Below are positions 16,733 to 24,480 of a stretch of DNA of 63,692 nucleotides, one piece after another. The stretch is from Actinomycetes bacterium (GTDB lineage: Bacteria; Actinomycetota; JAHEXW01), in NCBI GenBank assembly GCA_023251915.1, contig JAHEXW010000007.1, positions 1 through 63,692 of the forward strand, in the 5' to 3' direction. The first letter of the stretch is position 1. Every line of letters starts with the position of its first letter. The position numbers and the translations under genes are program-made. The notes beneath the pieces were generated by a model that was not told where the DNA came from, searched no databases, and saw nothing but the letters and a program-made list of their open reading frames with translations.

Positions 16733-17242
16733 CTAAGCGAACCGGCTGAAACGGTCCTTCTTTGCGCCGCAAATGGGGCAGATCTCCGGTGCCTCATCAC
16801 GTGCGGCTAGATAGCCGCAGACGTCACAGCGCCAGACCGGATACGCCAGGTTGTCGCACGACTCTCCGGCAGCCGTCGTTTCAGTTGATTTGGTTTTCTG
16901 GTCTGTCATCTTTTGCCTCACTTCTCGGGACTGCCGGCGTTCGGGAATCGGCCGGATCTCGCCGCCGGAGTCAATCAGCGCTTGCGAAACATACAACCCG
17001 CAATAGCAGGCTTCGTATTCGTTCAAATCGGGATCGCGATAATCACAGGGGCAGACGATGTCCCGGTCATTTTCTTCGACGCCTGTCGCCAGCCGACATG
17101 GGCACGACTGGTATCCATAACGGCCTTCGTTTACGAGCAGGCCGTCCAGCAGGCTGTCCGTGAACGCCCGGTCCGGGTTTAGATGATAGCCGCGCCTGTC
17201 GTAGATCTCCAGCCGCTGACGCAGCGTGTCCCGGTCATTCAT
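16733..17242 (-). CDS. Ferredoxin:disulfide reductase with C-terminal rubredoxin-like domain
   Basis: Residues ~1-95 resemble the catalytic subunit of ferredoxin-thioredoxin reductase, with the three paired-cysteine motifs C47-P-C49, C64-P-C66 and C79-Y-C81 that carry the 4Fe-4S cluster and redox disulfide. The third motif has Tyr where plant-type enzymes have His (CHC). After a polar linker of ~35 residues comes a rubredoxin-like iron or zinc knuckle pair C139-x2-C142 and C155-x2-C158 (WRCDVCGY and ICPICGA). Together they would pass electrons from ferredoxin to a protein disulfide. The gene overlaps the glutaredoxin gene by 8 bases, and that protein is the likely partner. The variable FTR subunit is absent, as in non-photosynthetic members of the family. 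Confidence 0.85.
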   Translation of the reverse strand: MNDRDTLRQRLEIYDRRGYHLNPDRAFTDSLLDGLLVNEGRYGYQSCPCRLATGVEENDRDIVCPCDYRDPDLNEYEACYCGLYVSQALIDSGGEIRPIPERRQSREVRQKMTDQKTKSTETTAAGESCDNLAYPVWRCDVCGYLAARDEAPEICPICGAKKDRFSRFA

Positions 17243-17546
17243 TTTCCGTTATTTCTTGTGCCAACCCCCGCAGCTCTCCCTCGTCAAAACCCAAGATTAC
17301 CTGGCGGCCGTCGTTGACCACGATGGTTGGGAAAGACGTGCTTTGGTTGTACTTCCACATGTCCTGGTAGGCGGCGTCCTGCTCGGCACCGCTCAGCGTA
17401 TCGACGTCGACAAAGCTGTAGGCTAGGCCAAGATCCTGCAACAGCGTCTTTGTCTTCTTACACCAAACACACGTGCTCAGCGTAAACAACATGATGTCTT
17501 TGTCCTCCGAACCGGGAACCGATTCGATGTGAGTCTCATAACCCAT
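17235..17546 (-). CDS. Glutaredoxin-like thiol oxidoreductase
   Basis: A 103-residue thioredoxin-fold protein with active site C26-V-W-C29, a cis-proline segment SFPTIVV and the C-terminal GFDEGELRGL helix. It is close to glutaredoxin-like proteins reduced by the ferredoxin:disulfide reductase rather than by glutathione. ATG 17546 follows AAGGAGG. Its overlap with the downstream FTR-type gene indicates a dedicated electron path from ferredoxin through the reductase to this protein; the final substrates are unknown. Confidence 0.85.
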   Translation of the reverse strand: MGYETHIESVPGSEDKDIMLFTLSTCVWCKKTKTLLQDLGLAYSFVDVDTLSGAEQDAAYQDMWKYNQSTSFPTIVVNDGRQVILGFDEGELRGLAQEITENE

Positions 17547-17560
17547 CCAAGTGCCTCCTT

Positions 17561-18412
17561 TTAGTAGGCTCCTCGAGCCATCAGCTTAAATGCCTTAATA
17601 ATGCGTGCCGTCTGATTTCCCGGCGCGCCGTGTCCGACCGGACGGCCGTCGATTGCCACGACCGGCATGACTTCCATTAGCGTTCCGGTCAGGAACATCT
17701 CTTCCGCGTCGCCGATCTCGTCGTTAAGGATCGCGTCTTCTCTGCACGATATCCCTTCCCGACGGACGATCTCCAAAACCGCTTCCCGGGTAATGCCCGG
17801 CGGCACTCGCTCCCCTACCGGTGGCGTCAACAATATCCCGTCCAGAACGGCGAACACGTTGCTCTGCGATCCGCTCATCACGAATCCCTTTTTGGTGACC
17901 AACAACGCCTCGAAGGCACGTTTGGCTTCCGCTTCTTTCTTGGCCATAACATTAGGCAGGCAATTCAGCGTATTGATCATTGCCAGATCGCTGCGCCCGT
18001 CGATTACGTTGACGACGTCTACACCGCGGTCGTAAAAGCTGTCCGGGTAGCCGGTAAACTCGTCGCAGGTAACGATGACGCTCGGCTTGGCCGTTGCGGA
18101 GACGCGCTGCGGGTCGGCGAAATCGCCTCTAGTGACGATCAGCCGGATCGTTGCCTCTTTGGATTCGTTCGCGGCCAGCGTATCCAGACAGGCGTGGCGG
18201 AGGGAATCAAGGGATACTCCCAGTTCGAAACCTATCTTTCGAGCGCCCCAACCAAGCCTCTCGACATGGGCGTTCAGCTGAAACGGGCGGCCGCCGTAGA
18301 CCCGGATGATCTCATATAGCCCGTCGCCGAACAATAGACCCCTATCAGCCACGGAAACATGGGCGTCGTCCGGCGCTACCAGTTGGCCGTTAACAAAAGA
18401 AACCTCACCCAC
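17561..18412 (-). CDS. Class IV PLP aminotransferase (D-amino acid or branched-chain type)
   Basis: A 283-residue fold-type IV transaminase. SVADRGLLFGDGLYEIIRVY, the lysine for PLP in LPNVMAKKEAEAKRA, and the C-terminal EMFLTGTLMEVMPV phosphate-binding segment are typical. D-amino acid transaminase and branched-chain aminotransferase share this pattern. Size and the NVMAKKEA context lean to the D-alanine transaminase group, but specificity cannot be read from sequence alone. It begins at GTG and sits 17 bases downstream of dnaB, probably in the same transcript. Confidence 0.85.
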   Translation of the reverse strand: MGEVSFVNGQLVAPDDAHVSVADRGLLFGDGLYEIIRVYGGRPFQLNAHVERLGWGARKIGFELGVSLDSLRHACLDTLAANESKEATIRLIVTRGDFADPQRVSATAKPSVIVTCDEFTGYPDSFYDRGVDVVNVIDGRSDLAMINTLNCLPNVMAKKEAEAKRAFEALLVTKKGFVMSGSQSNVFAVLDGILLTPPVGERVPPGITREAVLEIVRREGISCREDAILNDEIGDAEEMFLTGTLMEVMPVVAIDGRPVGHGAPGNQTARIIKAFKLMARGAY

Positions 18413-18428
18413 GTGGCGCCCTCATCTC

Positions 18429-19781
18429 TTAGTAGTCCGGCGTATGCCTGGTATCTAGGTTGTCGAACTTTGCGAAATGATCGATGAATGCCAGTCTGAT
18501 CTCGCCCGTTGGTCCGTGCCGGTGTTTACGAACAAGTATCTCCGCGATGCCTTTGTCGTCGGTGTGTTTGTCGTATTCCTCATCGCGATAGATGAACGCT
18601 ACCAAGTCAGCGTCCTGCTCGATGGCGCCTGATTCACGCAAGTCCGAGAGTTGCGGGCGTTTGTCGGTGCGGCTTTCGACCGCGCGCGACAGCTGGCTCA
18701 ACGCCAGGATCGGCACATTCAGCTCACGGCCCAACAGCTTCATCGAGCGCGAGATATCGGAAACCTCTTGTTGGCGGTTTTCGGTGCGGCTGTCGCCCTG
18801 CATCAGCTGCAGATAATCGACGATTATCAAGCCGAGCGGCGTTTTGCTGTCCAGCCGGCGCGCCGTGCTGCGAATTGACAACATCGATATGTTTGCGGTG
18901 TCGTTAATGAAGATCGGCGCCTCGCTCAAACGGTTCATGGCTGAATTAACGCGGCGCCACTCCTCGTCCTTCAATGTGCTTTCGCGAAGGTTGGCGCTGC
19001 TCACTCTGGCCTCAGAACACAGCATGCGCATGGTGAGCTGGATCTTGCTCATCTCCAGGCTGAATATGGCGACCGGTTTCTCTTGATTGAACGCGACATT
19101 CTGGGCGATTGACAAGGCAAAAGATGTCTTACCCATACCCGGACGTCCGGCGATTACAATGAAGTCGGAGGGCTGAAAACCGCCCGTCAGTTTGTCGAGC
19201 TCGCGGAAACCGCTGGCCGCGCCCGTAACATGCCCCTTGGCTTGGCTGATGCGTTCCAGTTCATCATATGTCTCGTTAAGAAGGGAGCCAATCGATTCGA
19301 GGGAGCCGGCGATGCGGCGTTTTGAGACGTCGAATATCAAGCCTTCCGCCTGATCGATTACGTGTCGGATATCTTCCGGTACCGAATATCCCAGCGCCGT
19401 TATTTGGCTGGCAGCATTTATCAAGCGCCTCAAGATCGCGTTCTGGCTGACAATCTCGGCATAGTAAAGAGCGTGCGCGGCGGTCGGCACCAGGTTCACG
19501 AGGGTGTGAATATACGCCTTGCCCCCGACGTCCGTGAGCCAGCCTTTACGGTTTAAGAGCTCGGCCAGGGTGATGGCGTCGACTGGTTCCCCCGAGCCAT
19601 AGAGCTCGATAACGGTCTGAAATATCTTCTGATTAGCCTCGCGGTAGAAATCGGTCTGCTCGACAATCTCGTGAACCTCCCCGATCGCTTCCCGGCTGAG
19701 CAACATCGCTCCCAGCAGAGACTCTTCCGCTTCCAGGTTGTGAGGCGGAATCCGGTCGGGTGCTATCCTTGAGACTGCCAT
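18429..19781 (-). CDS. dnaB: Replicative DNA helicase DnaB
   Basis: Hexameric 5'-3' helicase at the replication fork. The N-terminal domain begins at PPHNLEAEESLLGAML, and the RecA-like core has Walker A GRPGMGKTSFAL, Walker B LIIVDYLQLM, and the ALSQLSRAVESR and FIYRDEEY motifs. The 450 residues contain no intein and are of ordinary length. It follows rplI as in many Gram-positive genomes (rpsF-ssb-rpsR-rplI-dnaB). Confidence 0.97.
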   Translation of the reverse strand: MAVSRIAPDRIPPHNLEAEESLLGAMLLSREAIGEVHEIVEQTDFYREANQKIFQTVIELYGSGEPVDAITLAELLNRKGWLTDVGGKAYIHTLVNLVPTAAHALYYAEIVSQNAILRRLINAASQITALGYSVPEDIRHVIDQAEGLIFDVSKRRIAGSLESIGSLLNETYDELERISQAKGHVTGAASGFRELDKLTGGFQPSDFIVIAGRPGMGKTSFALSIAQNVAFNQEKPVAIFSLEMSKIQLTMRMLCSEARVSSANLRESTLKDEEWRRVNSAMNRLSEAPIFINDTANISMLSIRSTARRLDSKTPLGLIIVDYLQLMQGDSRTENRQQEVSDISRSMKLLGRELNVPILALSQLSRAVESRTDKRPQLSDLRESGAIEQDADLVAFIYRDEEYDKHTDDKGIAEILVRKHRHGPTGEIRLAFIDHFAKFDNLDTRHTPDY

Positions 19782-19818
19782 GCTTGTCTACCTCGTCTTT
19801 TTCTTAAGTTTCTAATAT

Positions 19819-20502
19819 TTAAGTCGCATGCGGCACAGTTGGATCTTTGGAAATATCATCCACCGCTTCTTCAACCGCGACATCGGCCGATTCCTGCGAT
19901 TCTTGCATGTCCTCGTCCAGGGCCGCGGGCTCCGCCTCGGCGACCTCGACCGCCGCCTCAGCGACGACAGCGGCTTCCGCCGGCTCTAGGAGCTCCGGCG
20001 TTTCGTTAGCCGCCATCTCGGCGACCTCTTCCGGGGTCAGTTTTCCCGCGGCGCCCTTGACGGCGGTAACCTCGACTTCCGTGTCGACAACCACGCCGGG
20101 ATAGACGGTTATCTTAACCGCGTGTTTGCCTAGAGTCTTGATGCCGCCGGCGGTGTTGATCTTTTTCTTATCGATCGACAGGTCCAAGGCGGCGTTGACG
20201 ACATCTGCTATATCCTGACCGGTTACCGAACCGAACAGCCGGTTCTTATCGCCGGCCCTCGCCTCGATCTTGATGGTCAGCGCGGCGATCTTGTCGGCCA
20301 ACTTTTGGGCCTCGTCACGCTCGGCAACCCGCTTCTTTTCCGCCGACGCGATGAAGTCACGCAGGTTGCGCATGTTTCCGGCTGTCGCGGCGACCGCCAG
20401 ATCGCGGGGGATTAGAAAATTCCGGGCATAGCCCGGCGCCACACGGATTACTTCGCCTTTTTGGCCGAGGCTATCAACATCTTGCTTTAAGATTACTTCC
20501 AT
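19819..20502 (-). CDS. rplI: Ribosomal protein bL9 with acidic C-terminal extension
   Basis: The first ~148 residues are a normal bL9: MEVILKQDVDSLGQKGEVIRV, the GYARNFLIPRDLA signature, and the C-terminal RNA-binding domain. They are followed by ~75 residues rich in Ala, Glu and Val with no similarity I recognise. The tail has the look of a low-complexity disordered segment (AAVVAEAAVEVAEAEPAAL) ending DPTVPHAT. Start ATG follows AAGGAG. bL9 normally ends near 150 residues, so the tail is a lineage-specific addition. Confidence 0.94.
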   Translation of the reverse strand: MEVILKQDVDSLGQKGEVIRVAPGYARNFLIPRDLAVAATAGNMRNLRDFIASAEKKRVAERDEAQKLADKIAALTIKIEARAGDKNRLFGSVTGQDIADVVNAALDLSIDKKKINTAGGIKTLGKHAVKITVYPGVVVDTEVEVTAVKGAAGKLTPEEVAEMAANETPELLEPAEAAVVAEAAVEVAEAEPAALDEDMQESQESADVAVEEAVDDISKDPTVPHAT

Positions 20503-20582
20503 ACTTGCTCCTTTAAGTCGGTCGTCTTTGGGACTTTTTATTATGTCATCTCACAGCGTAGAACGCCATAGTATCAAAAGGG

Positions 20583-22010
20583 TTATTTAACGGTTCTCGG
20601 TTCTTTTTTATGCCTGGTCGTCATGCGTTTAGCGATTGTCTGCCCCGCTCGAACAACGGTCCGCGCCGGTGACTTGTTCTGGCCGCAAATGTCGTCTAAG
20701 GCGCTGACTAGATAATCAAGTTCCGCGTATTCAATTGTCAGCGGCGGCTCGAAGCGTAAAACGTTCGGGTTGTTCAGGGTAAACGCGGTGATGATACCGT
20801 ATTTATTGACCAGTTGGCTGGCGACCAGGCTGGCGAAGTATTCGTGATAAAGCTTGTTTAAGGCGCCGTTGGTGATTTTGTCCAGGTAACCGTGAAACGG
20901 CTCGGTAAACTCCAGCCCGATCAACAGGCCGCGTCCCCGCACCTCTTTGATCATCGGGTGGTCGGCGCGCAAAGCGCTCAGTTTCTCGAGCAGATAAGTA
21001 CCTTTTTCTTTCGCCTGTTTCGTCAGGTCATGGTCGACGATGTAGTTTACGGACGCCAACCCGGCGGCGCAAGCGCGGGCGTTACCTCCGAAAGTCGAAG
21101 TGTGCAAAAGCGCTCGGTCAAAGGTCCCATAAGCTGTCTTCCAATGCGCCGTGGTGGTCATGATTGCCCCGATCGGCATCAAGCCGCCTCCCAACGACTT
21201 GCTGAGCAACATGATGTCCGGAATAACGCCTTCGTATTCGCAGGCAAACAAGTTTCCCGTCCGGCCAAGACCGGTTTGTATTTCGTCGGCGATGAATAGC
21301 GTCCCGTACTTCCGGCACAGGGCCGCGGCCGCTTTCAAGTAACCCACCGGCGGGATTATGACGCCCGCCTCTCCCTGGATAGGTTCAACGATAAAAGCAG
21401 CGACGTCGCCGGCGGCCAGCGCCGTTTCCAGCGTTGCCGTGTCGCCAAACAAAACGTTGGAGCACCCGTCCAAAAGCGGCAAAAAATGCTTCTTGTATTT
21501 CTCACGGCCGGACACAGACAATGAGCCCAAGGATTTGCCGTGAAAAGCGCCGGTGGCACTGACGATTTTATATCTCCCGGTAACCAGGCGCGCCAGCTTC
21601 AATCCGCCCTCAACAGCCTCGGTGCCGCTGTTGCAGAAGAACGTGTGCTGCAATGCACCGGGCGCCAGTTGAGCCAGGTTATGAGCTAGGGCTGCGGGCA
21701 AGGCGCCCAAGGCCGCCTGCAGGAGGTTCGGCCGGTCACTGACTTTCGCAATCGCCTCCAGCACAACGGGATTATTGTGCCCGACGTTCAGCGATCCGTA
21801 GCCAGCCAGAAAATCTATGTATCGCCGGCCGTCTTCGTCATAAACGAAAACGCCCTCAGCGCGAACAAACTTCTTGTCGAAATCCAAGAGCTTGAACATG
21901 CTGACGAGCGTCGGATTAACATATTTGGTATGAAGGGCGATGATCTCCCGGCGGCTTAAGGCCAGCGCCTCGTCGACGGAGAACAAGGACTGCGGCGCTT
22001 GATCCGGCAT
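20583..22010 (-). CDS. Class III aminotransferase (putrescine/ornithine type)
   Basis: A 475-residue fold-type I transaminase. Landmarks are FLAGYGSLNVGHNNP, FFCNSGTEAVEGGLKLAR, GAFHGKSLGSLSVSG, FIADEIQTGLGRTG and the PLP-lysine region MLLSKSLGGGLMPIGAIM. The pattern and extra length fit the putrescine aminotransferase/ornithine aminotransferase group, which feeds polyamine or arginine breakdown. It stands between rpsR (7 bases upstream) and rplI, breaking the usual ribosomal order, and probably shares their transcript. Substrate assignment is inference. Confidence 0.85.
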   Translation of the reverse strand: MPDQAPQSLFSVDEALALSRREIIALHTKYVNPTLVSMFKLLDFDKKFVRAEGVFVYDEDGRRYIDFLAGYGSLNVGHNNPVVLEAIAKVSDRPNLLQAALGALPAALAHNLAQLAPGALQHTFFCNSGTEAVEGGLKLARLVTGRYKIVSATGAFHGKSLGSLSVSGREKYKKHFLPLLDGCSNVLFGDTATLETALAAGDVAAFIVEPIQGEAGVIIPPVGYLKAAAALCRKYGTLFIADEIQTGLGRTGNLFACEYEGVIPDIMLLSKSLGGGLMPIGAIMTTTAHWKTAYGTFDRALLHTSTFGGNARACAAGLASVNYIVDHDLTKQAKEKGTYLLEKLSALRADHPMIKEVRGRGLLIGLEFTEPFHGYLDKITNGALNKLYHEYFASLVASQLVNKYGIITAFTLNNPNVLRFEPPLTIEYAELDYLVSALDDICGQNKSPARTVVRAGQTIAKRMTTRHKKEPRTVK

Positions 22011-22016
22011 GGGGAA

Positions 22017-22298
22017 TTAGTCCCTGTCCCTGCCCCTGCCTCTGTCCCTATCCCGACCCTCGCGGGCCTTCTGGACGGTGTAGGGAATGAGGGCCATTTC
22101 TCGGGCGCGCTTAATGGCTCCCGCCAGCATATTTTGATGCTGGGTGCAGTTTCCCGATGTGCGCCGGGGTTTGATCTTCCCGCGTTCCGAGATATACCGC
22201 TGCAGGGTGCCGAGATCTTTATAGTCGATCGACTCGCACTTCCTGCGGCAAAACTGGCAATATTTTTTGTAGGTCCTTCTGGCGTACTGTTCTGCCAC
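22017..22298 (-). CDS. rpsR: Ribosomal protein bS18, zinc-binding type with RD-repeat tail
   Basis: Small-subunit protein partner of bS6. This copy has a C+ form with cysteines in KYCQFCRRKC and a later NCTQHQNML, able to bind zinc, instead of the usual short FCR. The core LGTLQRYISERGKIKPRR TSG is standard. The end carries a charged tail of alternating Arg-Asp and Arg-Gly residues (GRDRDRGRGRDRD) encoded by a short tandem DNA repeat at 22018-22058. It starts at GTG 22 bases after ssb. Confidence 0.95.
   Translation of the reverse strand: MAEQYARRTYKKYCQFCRRKCESIDYKDLGTLQRYISERGKIKPRRTSGNCTQHQNMLAGAIKRAREMALIPYTVQKAREGRDRDRGRGRDRD
22018..22058 (-). repeat. Short tandem repeat coding the bS18 tail
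   Basis: Near-perfect 6-base units of the GACAGG/GGCAGG kind on the coding strand encode the alternating RD/RG tail. Slippage would change tail length in frame. Confidence 0.7.
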
Positions 22299-22320
22299 TT
22301 AAATGAACTCCTTTACACTC

Positions 22321-22740
22321 TTAGAATGGAACGTCGCTCTCCGAGCCGGCGCCTCCGCCGATCTCGGTAAAGTCAGGTTCCTGCTTTCTGCTGCCGCCGC
22401 CGCCTTCGCCGCGGCCGCCGAGAAATTGGACATTCTCGGCAACAACTTCGACGACGGAACGTTTCTGGCCGTCTTCCGTTTCCCAGCTGCGGCTCTGCAG
22501 CCGTCCTTCGACGGCGACCGAACTGCCTTTATGTATATACTCCGCGCACCGCTCCGCGAGCGTGCTCCAGACGACCACGTTAAAGAAATTCGGTTCCTCG
22601 ACCCATTCGCCGGCGTCGTTCTTGCGCCGCCGGTTCACGGCGATGCCGAACCCCCCGACGGTCGTGCCGCTGGGTATGGAACGCAATTCCACGTCGCGCG
22701 TGAGGTTGCCGATTAGTATGACTCGATTCAAGCTGGCCAT
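22321..22740 (-). CDS. ssb: Single-stranded DNA-binding protein
   Basis: OB-fold protein coating single-stranded DNA. The opening ASLNRVILIGNLTRDVELR, the FGIAVNRR and FFNVVVWSTLAERCAEYIHKG segments and the acidic C-terminal tip SESDVPF, which docks SSB partners, are present in 139 residues. A glycine-rich linker precedes the tip. It lies between rpsF (4 bases) and rpsR (22 bases). Confidence 0.97.
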   Translation of the reverse strand: MASLNRVILIGNLTRDVELRSIPSGTTVGGFGIAVNRRRKNDAGEWVEEPNFFNVVVWSTLAERCAEYIHKGSSVAVEGRLQSRSWETEDGQKRSVVEVVAENVQFLGGRGEGGGGSRKQEPDFTEIGGGAGSESDVPF

Positions 22741-22744
22741 GTCC

Positions 22745-23029
22745 CTAGTCTTTCGCTACAAACATATGCCGCACGACTTCGTCGGAGATGCGCAACACCC
22801 GGTCCATTTCTTTGATACTTTCTTCCGGGCCCTGAAAATGGAAGAGGGCGTAATAGCCCATGGTCTGTTTTTTGATCGGGTAAGCGAGTTTTCTCTTGCC
22901 CCAGCGATCGGTTTTTTCGACCTTGCCGCCGTTCTTGGCGATGATTCCCTCGATCTTGGTTACCGCGGCTTCAATCTTCTCGTCCTCCATGTTGGCGTCG
23001 AGAATGGCCATGGCCTCATATTCCTTCAA
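22745..23029 (-). CDS. rpsF: Ribosomal protein bS6
   Basis: A 94-residue small-subunit protein with the usual KEYEAMAILDANMED opening, the WGKRKLAYPIKKQTMGYYALFHF core and the RHMFVAKD-like end. The start is a TTG preceded by AAGGAGG at 8 bases; no better ATG exists, because the next Met is inside the first strand. It is the first gene of the rpsF-ssb-rpsR group in transcription order. Confidence 0.95.
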   Translation of the reverse strand: MKEYEAMAILDANMEDEKIEAAVTKIEGIIAKNGGKVEKTDRWGKRKLAYPIKKQTMGYYALFHFQGPEESIKEMDRVLRISDEVVRHMFVAKD

Positions 23030-23184
23030 ACTTGTGCCCTCCTTGATACGAAAAATAGCGCGTAGCTCACGCGCTGTAGAGTGTTAACTTACTAATTATA
23101 GCGACTTAAGCGTTAATGATACAACAGGGAGCCCAAGGAACACAAGGAGTACAAAGAACACGATGATTGCAACGAGTACAAAGA

Positions 23185-23247
23185 TGTAGCCGCCGGTCTT
23201 GAGACCGGCGGACAAACATGGCGCCGACCTGAAGGTTGGCGCCTACA
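23185..23247. repeat. TGTAG...CTACA double-hairpin element, copy 2
   Basis: A 63-base copy of the element at 6035-6092. Stems are CGCCGGTCT/AGACCGGCG and GGCGCCGACCT/AGGTTGGCGCC, again bounded by TGTAG and CTACA. It lies between ychF and rpsF. Confidence 0.88.
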
Positions 23248-23287
23248 TTGAACCAAACCCAAAATCATTATCGCAAAAAACGGTATC

Positions 23288-24379
23288 CTAAACGTTGAAC
23301 CTAAAGAACACGACGTCGCCGTCTTGCATGACGTATTCTTTGCCTTCCAGCCGCAGCAACCCTTTTTCCTTCGCCGCGTTGAAAGAGCCGTTGGCAACCA
23401 GGTCATCAAAGCCCACAATTTCCGCACGGATAAAACCGCGTTCCATGTCGGTATGGATCTTCCCGGCGGCTTGCGGTGCCTTGGTTCCCTTATTAATAGT
23501 CCAGGCCCGCGCTTCCTCGGGTCCACCGGTGAGAAATGTAATCAGGTTAAGCAGTGAATAGGAAGCTCGAATAAAGGTCGCGAGAGGCAGCTCTTCGATG
23601 CCAAGGTCGCTCATGAATTCAGCGGCATCCTCGTCAGATAATTTCCCCATCTCCTCTTCAAGCTCGACAGGTAAAACAATTACCGCGGCGCCCTCCGCAG
23701 CTGCTTTCGCCTCAACCGCCCTTACATATTCATTCTCATTGTTCCCGATATCGGATTCACTGATGTTCGCGACAAAGATTACCGGTTTGACCGTTAACAG
23801 CCCCAGAGATTTCAAGAACGCCGTTTCGTCAGCGTTGAAATCATGAGAACGCAGCGTCAATCCCTTATCAAGGTGTTCTTTAGCTTTCTTTAGAACCGCT
23901 GCCTCCTTGGCCGCGGTGGGATCGCCGGTTTTAGATTTGCGCTCGACGGCTTTCAACCTCTTGTCGACGGTATCCAAGTCCGCCATCATGAGCTCAATAT
24001 TGATTATTTCAATGTCGTCGGCCGGATCGACGCGGCCCTCGACGTGCGCCACGTTTTGGTCGTCGAAACAGCGTACTACCTGCGCAATAGCGTCTGTTTC
24101 TCTGATATTTGCCAGAAACTTATTGCCCAAGCCCTCGCCCTTGCTGGCGCCCTTGACGAGCCCCGCTATATCCAGAAATTTAATTACCGCCGGCGTGATC
24201 TTAATCGATTTCTCCAGCTCCGCAATCTTTATAAGCCGCGCGTCGGGCACGTCGACCATGCCGACGTTCGGCTCAATCGTCGTAAACGCGTAGGCGGCGG
24301 CCGGCGCTCCGGCCTTTGTCAGAGCGTTGAAAAGAGTCGATTTTCCGGCGTTCGGCAGTCCGACGATACCAACCTGCAT
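23288..24379 (-). CDS. ychF: Redox-regulated ATPase YchF (OLA1 family)
   Basis: Obg-related P-loop protein that binds ATP and associates with ribosomes. The G1 motif GLPNAGKSTLFNAL, DVPDARL, the G3-like FLDIAGLVKGASKGEGLGN, the altered G4 FVANISE typical of ATP-binding YchF, and the C-terminal TGS domain beginning TWTINKGTKAPQAAG and ending VMQDGDVVFFRFNV are present. At 363 residues it is full length. Its promoter shares a palindrome with the divergent exosortase locus. Confidence 0.96.
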   Translation of the reverse strand: MQVGIVGLPNAGKSTLFNALTKAGAPAAAYAFTTIEPNVGMVDVPDARLIKIAELEKSIKITPAVIKFLDIAGLVKGASKGEGLGNKFLANIRETDAIAQVVRCFDDQNVAHVEGRVDPADDIEIINIELMMADLDTVDKRLKAVERKSKTGDPTAAKEAAVLKKAKEHLDKGLTLRSHDFNADETAFLKSLGLLTVKPVIFVANISESDIGNNENEYVRAVEAKAAAEGAAVIVLPVELEEEMGKLSDEDAAEFMSDLGIEELPLATFIRASYSLLNLITFLTGGPEEARAWTINKGTKAPQAAGKIHTDMERGFIRAEIVGFDDLVANGSFNAAKEKGLLRLEGKEYVMQDGDVVFFRFNV

Positions 24380-24409
24380 TTGTTTTTACCTCCGATACAC
24401 CATATTAGC

Positions 24410-24438
24410 AGATAAAATGGGTAACGCTTTTTTGTAAA
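24410..24438 (-). promoter_or_regulatory. Candidate promoter for ychF
   Basis: On the minus strand TTTACA, 17 bases, TTATCT. The -35 box is the left half of the palindrome at 24431-24447. Confidence 0.45.
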
Positions 24439-24447
24439 TTTTACAAA
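24431..24447. promoter_or_regulatory. Palindromic operator between divergent promoters
   Basis: TTTGTAAATTTTACAAA is a perfect inverted repeat around one central T. Each arm supplies the -35 box of one of two divergent promoters, so a bound protein would affect both ychF and the exosortase operon. Confidence 0.6.
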
Positions 24448-24469
24448 GGAAGGTGCCGATACATATAAT
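24440..24469 (+). promoter_or_regulatory. Candidate sigma70 promoter for the exosortase operon
   Basis: TTTACA, 18 bases, TATAAT. The -10 box ends only 11 bases before the ATG at 24481, so the transcript would start about at the GAGGTG ribosome site and have an almost absent leader. Confidence 0.55.
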
Positions 24470-24480
24470 GAGGTGATTAT

